Positions 51,876-58,620 of a stretch of DNA of 58,620 nt are shown here, in pieces. The DNA comes from Novosphingobium sp. (GTDB taxonomy: Bacteria; Pseudomonadota; Alphaproteobacteria; Sphingomonadales; Sphingomonadaceae): the NCBI RefSeq assembly GCF_027486195.1, contig NZ_JAIXPP010000123.1, positions 1 through 58,620 on the forward strand, written 5' to 3'. The notes beneath the pieces were generated by a model. The model had not been told where the DNA came from and did no database searches. It saw only the letters and a program-made list of their open reading frames with translations. The translations under genes were made by a program, and so were the position numbers. Numbering within the stretch: position 1 is the stretch's first letter; the number at the start of each line of letters is the position of its first letter.

Positions 51876-51902
51876 CCCCGTTTGCCCCTGGTGCAAGCGG
51901 GG
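51876..51902 (+). terminator. Hairpin after pspC
   Basis: CCCCGTTTGC pairs with GCAAGCGGGG (one G-T) around CCCTGGT. No T-run follows, so it may stabilise the 3' end rather than terminate. Confidence 0.5.
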
Positions 51903-52075
51903 AGCAGCTGTTTGCCCGGCCCGCCAGCACAACGGCCCGTGCCCTTGCGGCATGGCACCCTGCGCAACGCTGCGAGACAGGAAACCCCAAAACGGTCCGA
52001 TTTCGTTACCTGACAAATATCAGTCGCGCAGAAGGTGAACTCGCAGCAGAATGGCACCTCCATAACGGATAGCCC

Positions 52076-52090
52076 CGGAGTCGGACTCCG
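52076..52090. promoter_or_regulatory. 15-bp dyad before the C58-like protease
   Basis: CGGAGTC-G-GACTCCG, perfectly symmetrical, 35 bases before the protease start. Possible operator; no known binder can be named. Confidence 0.3.
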
Positions 52091-52124
52091 CGGTTCCGAT
52101 TGCTCTCGCTGGAGGTACCCTCGC

Positions 52125-52733
52125 ATGGCCGTACAGGATCTTGTCGCTCCCTTTTCTCAGGTGGGTGTCATGGCGGGTTCCGCCAATGCCGCAGCCACGC
52201 AAGGGGCCTGCCACAACTTCTCGCTGCAGTGGATCGCGGCAATGTATGCCGATTCCGATCCGGGCAATGCGGCCCAGCGGATGACCGCGCTCAGCAAGGG
52301 CAAAGGCGGGGCGGCCATGGTCACCCAGACGATCTTTGGCAATGAATGGACCCGCCAGAGTGCAGAAGCGGCCGACAAGGGCGTCGCAGCCTGGCGCGGC
52401 CTGCAGTTTGTCGAGAACATCTTTCCTTACGAGGCCTATTCGGAAGCGCGATTTGTTGACGGGCTCAACACCACCAGCATCGCCGGGGTGATCTACAGCT
52501 TCTGGTTTTCAGGTTCGGTGGTCGGCGCTTCGGGCGGCGCACATACGATCGCGTTCTTCCGCAAGATGAAGGCTGGCCGCATCGGCAAGGCAGACAACCA
52601 GATCTTCTCGTTCGATCCCAACTTTGGCGAATGCCTCTCGGTTGAAGGGAGCATGGGCAGCTGGATCAGGACGTTGATGGCCAACTACGGGCCCTGCCAG
52701 CACCACTGGATGCGCGCGTTCTCGAAGATGTAA
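52125..52733 (+). CDS. YopT-like cysteine protease (peptidase C58 type)
   Basis: 202 residues with no signal peptide. Three stretches fit the papain-like C58 family (YopT, AvrPphB): GACHNFSLQWI with Cys29, GGAHTIAFFRKM with His140, and FSFDPNFGECL with Asp164; the spacing and the DPNFG phrase around the Asp are typical. Such enzymes are usually bacterial effectors that cleave host proteins; here the gene sits in a free-living-type genome. The ATG has GGAGG nine bases upstream. A 264-base gap separates it from pspC; it converges on a DUF1761 gene. It could be an effector, toxin, phage-derived factor or internal regulator protease. Assignment rests on motif reading. Confidence 0.62.
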   Translation: MAVQDLVAPFSQVGVMAGSANAAATQGACHNFSLQWIAAMYADSDPGNAAQRMTALSKGKGGAAMVTQTIFGNEWTRQSAEAADKGVAAWRGLQFVENIFPYEAYSEARFVDGLNTTSIAGVIYSFWFSGSVVGASGGAHTIAFFRKMKAGRIGKADNQIFSFDPNFGECLSVEGSMGSWIRTLMANYGPCQHHWMRAFSKM

Positions 52734-52758
52734 GGGGTGCGCCGCTGCCGGTGGTTTC

Positions 52759-53157
52759 CTACACCGGCGGCGGCACCAGCCCGATCAGGCGAAGAACGAC
52801 GGCCTGCGCCAGCATCACCGCCAACCAGTATCCGCAATCGACCAGCGCCGCGCGCCATGCAAGCGCGCGCAAGCGATATGCGGCGCACAGGCTCGGCACC
52901 ACAAACCCGAGCCAGATCACCACGGCGCTGCCGATCGTCATCGTCCAGACGCTGCCCTTGGGCGGCGCCAGGATCAGTGCGCCCGCCAGAATAGCGCAAA
53001 GCCAAGCCTGCGCGACGAAGGCCGTCACCAGTGTGCCTGCCCGGCGCCACGCGGCAACCTGCCGCCGGTCCGCCCCGGCCTGATAAAGCAGCCCCAGCAT
53101 CAGCCCCGCCAGCGTCGCCGCCAGAATCGCCCCGCCATTGAGGACGATGTAGATCAT
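52759..53157 (-). CDS. DUF1761-like membrane protein
   Basis: 132 residues with four membrane helices; LNGGAILAATLAGLMLGLLYQAGA at the start and IGSAVVIWLGFVVPSLCAAYRLRALAWRAALVDCGYWLAVMLAQAVVL near the end match the DUF1761 pattern (G-F-V-x-P ... D-x-GYWL). Its ATG overlaps the upstream yhhQ-like stop (TGATG, one base). Function unknown. Confidence 0.68.
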   Translation of the reverse strand: MIYIVLNGGAILAATLAGLMLGLLYQAGADRRQVAAWRRAGTLVTAFVAQAWLCAILAGALILAPPKGSVWTMTIGSAVVIWLGFVVPSLCAAYRLRALAWRAALVDCGYWLAVMLAQAVVLRLIGLVPPPV

Positions 53158-53945
53158 CAGGCCTCGTCGACCGCAGCAAAGGGCGAGAAGTCGATATCGG
53201 TATCGAACACGTCGACGCCTTCCTGCCGCTTGAGGAAGCCGACCACGGCATAAGTCACCGGCGTCAGCACGATTTCCCAGATCACCTTGAGCGCCCAGTT
53301 GGTCCACATGACGTGGATCACGTCCGTGGTTTCCCACGTGCCGAGGAAGGCGATCGGATAGAACAAAGCGCTGTCGACCGCCTGCCCGAAGATCGTCGAG
53401 CCCCAGGTGCGGGTGAACAGATACTTGCCCCCGGTCCACACCTTCATCCGCGCCAGCACGAAGGAATTGACGAACTCGCCCGCCCAGAACGCGAGGACCG
53501 AGGCGATCACGATGCGCCACGTGCTGCCGAACACCGAATCGTAGGCCGTCTGGCAGACCGCGCCGGCCGAGGTCTTCGCCACGATCTCGGCAAAGCGCGG
53601 GTCCCCGCTCGAAGCGCAGCCCCAGCCGTCCGAAGGCGGCATCGCCACCACCACAAAGCTCATGAAGGCCATGAACAGCAGCGCGAAGAAGCCCACCCAC
53701 ACGCAGCGCCGCGCATGGGCGTATCCGTAGACTTCGGTCAGCACGTCGCCCAGCACATAGGAAACCGGGAAGAACAGGATGCCCGCGCCGAAGGTGTAAC
53801 CCCAGACGGTAGTCAATTTCGCTGCACCGATGAGATTCGAAAGGAGCAGGATCGCGACGAACGCCGCCATCAGATAATCGAAGAAGCGGAAGTGGCGGCG
53901 CGCGCCGGCGCTGCCTTCGATACGGGCGATGCGGTGCTGGTTCAT
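53157..53945 (-). CDS. yhhQ: Queuosine precursor transporter (YhhQ family)
   Basis: 262 residues, about six hydrophobic helices. FDYLMAAFVAILLLSNLIGAAKLTTVWGYTFGAGILFFPVSYVLGDVLTEVYGYAHAR is the YhhQ signature (FP-x-x-YxxxDxxTExYG); FVNSFVLARMKVWTGGKYLFTRTWGSTIFGQAVDSALFYPIAF provides the second half. It takes up preQ0 or preQ1 for tRNA queuosine. Insert of about 40 residues with two Cys (GCASSGDPRF, CQTAYDSVFG) lies between the halves. ATG 53945 is 60 bases from tRNA-Arg on the other strand. Confidence 0.92.
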   Translation of the reverse strand: MNQHRIARIEGSAGARRHFRFFDYLMAAFVAILLLSNLIGAAKLTTVWGYTFGAGILFFPVSYVLGDVLTEVYGYAHARRCVWVGFFALLFMAFMSFVVVAMPPSDGWGCASSGDPRFAEIVAKTSAGAVCQTAYDSVFGSTWRIVIASVLAFWAGEFVNSFVLARMKVWTGGKYLFTRTWGSTIFGQAVDSALFYPIAFLGTWETTDVIHVMWTNWALKVIWEIVLTPVTYAVVGFLKRQEGVDVFDTDIDFSPFAAVDEA

Positions 53946-54005
53946 ATCCGTGTTGCTATCGTGATTTGCGCGGCAGGCAAAGCGGCCTTATGAGGCACGC
54001 ATCAC

Positions 54006-54082
54006 GCGCCCTTAGCTCAGCTGGATAGAGCACCGGCCTTCTAAGCCGGTGGCCGCAGGTTCGAATCCTGCAGGGCGCGCCA
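54006..54082 (+). tRNA. tRNA-Arg (anticodon TCT)
   Basis: A 77-base cloverleaf: acceptor GCGCCCT/AGGGCGC with discriminator G and an encoded CCA, D arm TTAGCTCAGCTGGATAGAGC, anticodon stem CCGGC/GCCGG around the loop CTTCTAA (anticodon TCT, reading AGA), and T arm GCAGGTTCGAATCCTGC. Stems are fully paired. No integrase or repeated tRNA end was found near it. Confidence 0.95.
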
Positions 54083-54198
54083 CCCCCTCCTCACCATCGC
54101 GGCACTTTTTTCGGCAAACTCGGTCTATTTGGTTACCTGCGATCCAAACGCGCGTTAACATCTGGCGCCTAGGTTTCCCTCAACGATGGGGGAAAGCC

Positions 54199-54366
54199 AT
54201 GCCGACCGTACAAACCGGTAATTGTACCGAATATCGTCCGCACAGCGCGATCTTGCACGCGGCGCAGCTTGCGTCATCACTTCAGTATTTCCCGTATTCT
54301 CTTGTCGAATACGTGAGCAAGACGCGTGACCAGCATGAACAACCCACCAAAGTTCACCGCACCTGA
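54199..54366 (+). CDS. Possible 55-residue small protein
   Basis: ATG 54199 follows GATGGGGGAAAGCC, a moderate ribosome binding site. The product, starting MPTVQTGNCTEYRPH, has no membrane helix or known motif. Its 3' end overlaps the PilZ start region. It is listed with low confidence because codon and length evidence are weak. Confidence 0.25.
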   Translation: MPTVQTGNCTEYRPHSAILHAAQLASSLQYFPYSLVEYVSKTRDQHEQPTKVHRT

Positions 54367-54832
54367 TTGTCTCCCGCAACCAAACGGGACCGCAGCAGCG
54401 GTCCATACCTTGCGCCAAAGCCCAATGGAGCCAGCCGTGAAGCACGAGAGTCCGTCTCAACACCCGCGCGAGCCCCGCGAGCGCCGGCTGCTGAAGGGGC
54501 ACATGCAGACCGACCGCTTGCCGGCGTTCGAGATCGTCATCCGCAACATCTCCGCGCGGGGCCTTTGCGCCACCTGCAAGGGCCTTCCGCCCATTGTGGG
54601 CGAATCCGCCGAGATCCTTCTGCCTGACAACCGTACAGTAGGCGCGATCACGCGCTGGACAAATGACCAGGTCTTCGGGGTCGAGTTCGAGGAACCGATC
54701 AACCTTGCGATCCTGATGGATACCCTCCAGCGACTCCGCGATATTGCTGAGCGCAACGCGAGCTGGGAAGTGAAGTCGAAGCACCGCGTGCTCGATCATC
54801 GCCCCGATCTTGCACAGCTCCGCCGTCTCTGA
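54326..54832 (+). CDS. PilZ-domain protein
   Basis: Up to 168 residues; the real start is uncertain (GTG 54326, ATG 54335, ATG 54425, GTG 54437). The PilZ domain runs from about HPREPRERRLLKGHMQTD, giving the cyclic-di-GMP binding R-x3-R (REPRER-R), through VIRNISARGLCATCKG (N-x-S-x-x-G, N replacing the usual D) to RWTNDQVFGVEFEEP. A cyclic-di-GMP-binding output protein; it could respond to the cyclase at 34752. The GTG at 54437 has GGAG six bases upstream and starts just before the domain. Confidence 0.75.
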   Translation: MTSMNNPPKFTAPDCLPQPNGTAAAVHTLRQSPMEPAVKHESPSQHPREPRERRLLKGHMQTDRLPAFEIVIRNISARGLCATCKGLPPIVGESAEILLPDNRTVGAITRWTNDQVFGVEFEEPINLAILMDTLQRLRDIAERNASWEVKSKHRVLDHRPDLAQLRRL

Positions 54833-55023
54833 GGCCGCTTTGGCTCGTCGCGAAAAAGCTCGTCACATCAATACAATGCACTTGCCACCGGAATGGTTGT
54901 TTTCAACGCGGCGGCAGTAATTCCCGCAAACTCGCTGCCGCAATGGCACCGTTATCGATAGCGACTCCCCGCAAAGCCAAGTAGGCAAGCAGGACTAACG
55001 AACTTCTGCACGGGTCGGAAAAA

Positions 55024-55665
55024 ATGAACGATAGAACAGCAGTTTATGTCATCGAAGACAGCGTTCATCTGCGGGCTGAGATCTCGCACAATCTGAGCTC
55101 GCTGGGCGTGCGCAGTGTTGTCTTCAACGATGTCAGTGAACTTCCGGCAAAGATTGACCGCGCCGTCATTTTCCTGTTCCGGCACGAGTCGTCCTGCCGA
55201 GCGCTGATCGACAAGTATCGGGCCGACCATGCGCCGGTCTCGGCCAAGGTCGAGTTCTCGTGCAATGCCGGGTTCGAGAAGGCCGTTGCCGCGATCCGCG
55301 AGGGCGCCTCCGATTTCGTGGTCTGGCCGTCCGAGCCGACCCTGCTCGACCGCGCCATTCGCCGTGCCGAAGAAGATCTGCGGCGCAACCAGCCCGCCAA
55401 GGTTATGGGCGGCCGCGCCAAGGAAAAGGTCGCCATGCTCACCTCGCGCGAACGCCAGGTGCTGGGCGACGTCATCAACGGCTGCACCACCGAGCGCATC
55501 GCCGCCAAGCTCGCGATCAGCCCGCGCACGGTCGACATTCATCGCCGCAATGTTCTCTCGAAGCTCAACGTGCGCAACACCGCGCAGGCGATCGTGATCG
55601 CGCTGAGCTCAGGCGAGTTTCATCCCGCGAACGACGCGTTCGCGATGAGCCCGGCCTACGCGTGA
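55024..55665 (+). CDS. FixJ/LuxR-type regulator with degenerate receiver
   Basis: 213 residues. The N-terminal 120 residues have receiver layout: acidic pair at VYVIEDSVHLR (Glu11, Asp12), but the third strand (AVIFLFRHESS) lacks the phospho-acceptor Asp and the final strand (SDFVVWPSEPTLLDRA) has Trp where the invariant Lys should be. The C-terminal LuxR helix-turn-helix is intact: LTSRERQVLGDVINGCTTERIAAKLAISPRTVDIHRRNVLSKLNVRNTAQAIVIAL. It should bind DNA without phosphorylation control, like atypical receivers regulated by ligands or partners. A hybrid kinase follows on the same strand, 490 bases later. Confidence 0.82.
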   Translation: MNDRTAVYVIEDSVHLRAEISHNLSSLGVRSVVFNDVSELPAKIDRAVIFLFRHESSCRALIDKYRADHAPVSAKVEFSCNAGFEKAVAAIREGASDFVVWPSEPTLLDRAIRRAEEDLRRNQPAKVMGGRAKEKVAMLTSRERQVLGDVINGCTTERIAAKLAISPRTVDIHRRNVLSKLNVRNTAQAIVIALSSGEFHPANDAFAMSPAYA

Positions 55666-56158
55666 TTGCCAGCCCGGCAGGGCGGCGCGCTGGTGAAGTC
55701 TATCTTTCTGAAATGAAAGACCTTTCGCCATAACACCTTCGGGTCGCACAGATTCAACTGCCGAAGGTTTGCGCGCAACCGTCCCAAATTGTTGTGCGCC
55801 AAGAACAGAAGAGCGGCGTTCGGCCATACACCGTATCCGGACGAACCGCCTCCGTCACAGACCTGACAACGGGCGCCCCCTTTGCCGGACATCGCCCGTC
55901 AAGATCGCATCCGTTGCGAGCGGGCGATCGCGTCATCCGGTCACGACCTCGGAGCCGGGAGGGGCGAGTTCCCCGTCCTTCCCGGCCCTCAACTCCCCCC
56001 GCTTCGGGTTAACACATAACAGAGGTTTGCGGATCAAACCTATGCAGCGTAAACAGATCCCGCAAGTCGTGCTGCGGGGGCAAGGCGACTGAACCGGGTT
56101 CTCCGGTCCGCAATGACAAGCGCCGTCCATGAGGTCGGCAAAGAGGGGCATGGGGACA
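55666..56158. other. Intergenic region between the LuxR regulator and hybrid kinase
   Basis: 493 bases with no supportable gene. It holds an inverted repeat ACCTTCG/CGAAGGT (near 55735-55770) with a 20-base loop and a C-rich stretch near 55980-56010. Short open frames here lack ribosome binding sites and protein-like composition. No known RNA family was recognised. Confidence 0.3.
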
Positions 56159-58390
56159 ATGGCTGAGAGGCGCATCGACGCGCGGGTATGGCCGCCCATT
56201 TCAGCTGCGCTGGCGGCGGTTCTGGTGGTTGCGGAACTGCGCGCGACGGTCAGCGTCCCGGCAATGGCCCTGATTGCTCTCGTTTTCATCGCGCTTGTCT
56301 GGGGTTTCGTCCATCTTGTGGTGGTGCGTGCGCAGCTGCTGGGCCAACTTGATGTCGCCCGCATTGCCGCCAACGCGATCGACCAGATCATCTGGATCGA
56401 GGCCTATCCCTCGGGCGAGACGGCCTTCGCCACCGCTACGTACGAGCAAGTCTGGGGGCATGATGCCCTGACCCTGTTCCAGGCCGCCGAGTCGCGGCTC
56501 GATGCGGTCCATGCCGATGATCGCCAGCGGGTGCGGCGCGAGATCCGGGCCGGCCAGGCAGGGCTCGAAACCTTCCGGACCGAATTCCGCATGAAGACCG
56601 CCTCGGGCGACGAGCGGGTCATGCACGTCAAGTTTCACCCGCACGAGCTCAAGGGCAAGCGCACCGGCTACTGGATCGGCTTTGCCACCGATGTGACCGA
56701 GGAGCGGCGCTACCACGCCAGCATCGTGCGCAATCGCCGTGCGCTGCGGGCGCTTGCGCTGGTGAATGCCGCCATCTCGCGCGCGCAGTCACGCTCCGAA
56801 CTGCACAAGCTGGTCTGCCAGAGCCTTGTCGAGGGCGATGGTTATGCCGCCGCATGGATCGGGCTCCGCGAATTCGGGCCGATCGACAAGATCCGGGTTA
56901 CCGCGCATGCAACGACCCACGCGGACTATATCAAGGCGCTCGATATTCGCCCGAATGATCCGGTTCTCGGCCAAGGGCCCACCGCCAGAGCGATACGCGA
57001 AGGCGAGGTGTCTGTCTCCTTGTCGGTAGCCGAAGATCCCGAGCTCGCCCCCTGGCGCGAAGCCGCGCTCAGCCGGGGCTTTCAGGCCATCGCCGCTTTC
57101 CCGCTGCTGCATGATGGGCGCGCGTTCGGCACGCTCACGCTCTATTCGGACGAGCAAGGCGCGTTTGCCGATGACGAGATCCGGATTCTGGAGGAAATGA
57201 GCGTCAGCCTCGCGCAGGGCCTTGTGATGATCGAGGCCAAGAACGAGTTGCTCAACAGCCGCAAGATGGAGCTGATCGGCCAGATTTCCGGCGAACTCTC
57301 CCACGATTTCAACAACATTCTTGGCATCATTGCGACACACGCCGAAATTGGCGGGCGCGAGGCTGAAAGCGATGCGGCGCGCGACCGGTTCGGCCTGATC
57401 GCACAGGCCGCGCTGCGCGGCGTGGATATCACGCGCTCGCTCCTGGGCATCGCGCGTCACCCGCGCGGCATTCCCGAAGTCGCCGATGTGAACAACCTCA
57501 CCTTGCGCCTTCTTTCGCTGATCCGCGCCGCGGTCGGGCCCGGCGTCGATGTTCAGGCACAGCTCTGGGACACGCCGCTTGCCGTCGAGATCGATCCCGC
57601 CGGCTTCAACAACGCGCTGGTGAACCTTGCCATCAATGCCCGCGATGCAATGGGCGAGCACGGCGTGCTCACCTTGCGCACCTGGCTCAGCGATGCACCG
57701 GAAGGCTGCCCCAGCCGCGAGGGCCTTCCCGCCAACCTGCGCAGCGCGCCGCTGGTCATCGTCGAAGTCGCCGATACCGGCTCGGGCATGTCCGAGGACG
57801 TGCGCGAGCATGCCTTCGAGCCGTTCTTCTCGACCAAGGGGCCCAACAAGGGCACCGGGCTCGGCCTTGCCGCCGTGCTCGGCTTTGCTGTCCACCACGG
57901 CGGCACCGCCCGCGTGCTGAACAGCAGCCCCGCGGGCACCACGGTCCAGATCGTGCTGCCCGCCCGAGCCGAGTCCATGCTTGCCGAAAGCCGCCGGCCG
58001 ATCGCGCTCTCCGCACCGAAGCCTGCCAAGCTGCGCGTCCTGATCGTGGACAACGAGCCCGATCTCCTCAGCGGCATGGTCGAGACGCTGAGCCTTGCCG
58101 GGCATGTACCGACCGGCTTCACCACCTCGCACGAAGCTCTCGAAGCCCTGTCACGCCAGAAGTTCGACGTGCTCATCTGCGATCTGCTGCTCGACAATGG
58201 CGAGGATGGCACCGTGCTCGCCCGGCAGGCCGCAAAGAGCGATCCGAAAATGCGCGTGATCGTGATGTCCGGCAACGCTGCGCGCCACGCCGAATCCGAT
58301 CTGGCCTGGCCGCTGCTCGAAAAGCCCTTCTCGGTCGATACGCTGATCAGACAGCTGCAAACCGCGCCTGCCAAAACGAAGGCGGCCTAG
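56159..58390 (+). CDS. Membrane-bound hybrid histidine kinase (PAS-GAF-HisKA-ATPase-REC)
   Basis: 743 residues. Two membrane helices (about 12-60) with almost no periplasmic part, then a PAS domain (about 68-185, ending WIGFATDVTEE), a GAF domain (about 210-360, WIGLREFGPI, FGTLTLYSDEQG) and a HisKA of the HDFNN type, GELSHDFNNILGI (His382). The ATPase has NLAINARDAM, DTGSGMSEDV, FEPFFSTKG and GTGLGLAAV; a C-terminal receiver has LIVDNEPDLL and DVLICDLLLDNGEDG with Asp675. Alternative starts at 56129 and 56150. Its target may be the partial receiver protein encoded convergently. Signal unknown; GAF suggests a small ligand. Confidence 0.9.
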   Translation: MAERRIDARVWPPISAALAAVLVVAELRATVSVPAMALIALVFIALVWGFVHLVVVRAQLLGQLDVARIAANAIDQIIWIEAYPSGETAFATATYEQVWGHDALTLFQAAESRLDAVHADDRQRVRREIRAGQAGLETFRTEFRMKTASGDERVMHVKFHPHELKGKRTGYWIGFATDVTEERRYHASIVRNRRALRALALVNAAISRAQSRSELHKLVCQSLVEGDGYAAAWIGLREFGPIDKIRVTAHATTHADYIKALDIRPNDPVLGQGPTARAIREGEVSVSLSVAEDPELAPWREAALSRGFQAIAAFPLLHDGRAFGTLTLYSDEQGAFADDEIRILEEMSVSLAQGLVMIEAKNELLNSRKMELIGQISGELSHDFNNILGIIATHAEIGGREAESDAARDRFGLIAQAALRGVDITRSLLGIARHPRGIPEVADVNNLTLRLLSLIRAAVGPGVDVQAQLWDTPLAVEIDPAGFNNALVNLAINARDAMGEHGVLTLRTWLSDAPEGCPSREGLPANLRSAPLVIVEVADTGSGMSEDVREHAFEPFFSTKGPNKGTGLGLAAVLGFAVHHGGTARVLNSSPAGTTVQIVLPARAESMLAESRRPIALSAPKPAKLRVLIVDNEPDLLSGMVETLSLAGHVPTGFTTSHEALEALSRQKFDVLICDLLLDNGEDGTVLARQAAKSDPKMRVIVMSGNAARHAESDLAWPLLEKPFSVDTLIRQLQTAPAKTKAA

Positions 58391-58620
58391 ACCGCGGCAA
58401 TCTCCGCGAGCCTGGCATGGGCCGCGTCCAGCGCCTGCGAGAGCAGGCTGAGATCAAGCGGTTTGCGCAGCATGCGCCAATGTGGCTGCAGCAGGCTTTC
58501 ATCGGGGAAATAGCCGCTCATCAGGATGATCCCGATGCGCGGATGCCGCGCCTCGACTTCATGCGCAAGTTCGACACCGCTGCGCTCGGGCATGACGACG
58601 TCGGTCAGCAGGATATCGAA
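58387..58620 (-). CDS. Response regulator receiver, 5' end cut by window edge
   Basis: The frame is open from the window end, so the start is beyond 58620. The visible part begins FDILLTDVVMPERSGVEL, the receiver phospho-acceptor Asp (LLTDVVMPE), followed by IILMSGYFPDE and MLRKPLDL with the signalling Lys. It ends 14 residues after the receiver, so it looks like a stand-alone receiver (DivK/CpdR-like size) or the C-terminus of a hybrid kinase. It converges with the hybrid kinase, overlapping by 3 bases. The length and domain order of the full protein are unknown. Confidence 0.85.
   Translation of the reverse strand, partial: FDILLTDVVMPERSGVELAHEVEARHPRIGIILMSGYFPDESLLQPHWRMLRKPLDLSLLSQALDAAHARLAEIAAV

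Noticed and set aside
54006..54082. tRNA-Arg as an att site for an island carrying the C58 protease
   Set aside because: The nearest genes (yhhQ, DUF1761) look ordinary, and no repeated copy of the tRNA end was spotted.
55735..55770. Inverted repeat after the LuxR regulator as an intrinsic terminator
   Set aside because: Arms are only 7 bp with a 20-base loop and no T-run.
55770..56020. Short open frames in the intergenic region
   Set aside because: They lack ribosome sites, are Arg/Ser/Pro-rich, and differ from coding composition nearby.

Overview
The window looks like a chromosomal segment of a GC-rich alphaproteobacterium of the order Sphingomonadales, most like Novosphingobium or Sphingomonas. 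The signs are a GcrA-type cell-cycle regulator, three TonB-dependent receptors, a FixJ-like/LuxR regulator next to a hybrid kinase, and a rimP-nusA-ylxR-infB-rbfA and truB-rpsO-pnp layout. I see no phage, insertion sequence, plasmid or CRISPR signature. Names and family assignments come from reading the translated sequences; no database search was run.

Region 1 (1-7225) is an exopolysaccharide or O-antigen cluster: a polymerase/ligase-like membrane protein cut by the window edge, three glycosyltransferases and a Wzx-like flippase in one overlapping minus-strand operon, and a divergent fusion of a TagA/WecG-type glycosyltransferase with a priming phosphoglycosyl transferase. Region 2 (7219-10799) is a nitric-oxide signalling island: two tandem H-NOX haem sensors, a hybrid histidine kinase with a four-cysteine cluster in its sensory half, and an Hpt phosphotransfer protein, all on the minus strand. 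A PAP2 phosphatase follows.

Region 3 (11774-26937) holds three TonB-dependent receptors, a pair of multi-pass membrane proteins, a rhodanese/SMP-30 fusion without the rhodanese cysteine, a DUF6152 protein with two paralogous secreted proteins, a SorAB-type sulfite dehydrogenase, a CysB-like LysR regulator and a small c-type cytochrome. Near-identical palindromes around ATAAGC(A/T)TAT sit in three of its promoter regions and half-copies sit in a fourth, suggesting one regulon, probably linked to sulfur. Region 4 (27240-32121) is an AT-rich promoter block and a 1494-residue RTX-type secreted protein whose gene contains an exact 984-bp super-repeat.

Region 5 (32228-51160) is mostly housekeeping: tRNA-Ser, HspQ, an ABC-2 permease, GcrA, a diguanylate cyclase, a repeat-protein/DUF3142 lipoprotein pair, pnp, rpsO, truB, a site-2-protease-like protein, an acetyltransferase, YceI, rbfA, DUF1697, a previously easily missed 36-residue membrane protein, infB, ylxR, nusA and rimP. 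Region 6 (51413-58620) has a candidate sigma-54 promoter ahead of a small peptide and PspC, a YopT-like (C58) cysteine protease candidate, a DUF1761 protein and a queuosine-precursor transporter, tRNA-Arg, a PilZ protein, a receiver-degenerate LuxR regulator, a PAS-GAF hybrid kinase and the end of a receiver protein cut by the window edge.

The best candidates for new biology are the dual H-NOX/Cys-rich kinase island, the C58-type protease, and the palindrome-defined sulfur/TonB regulon.
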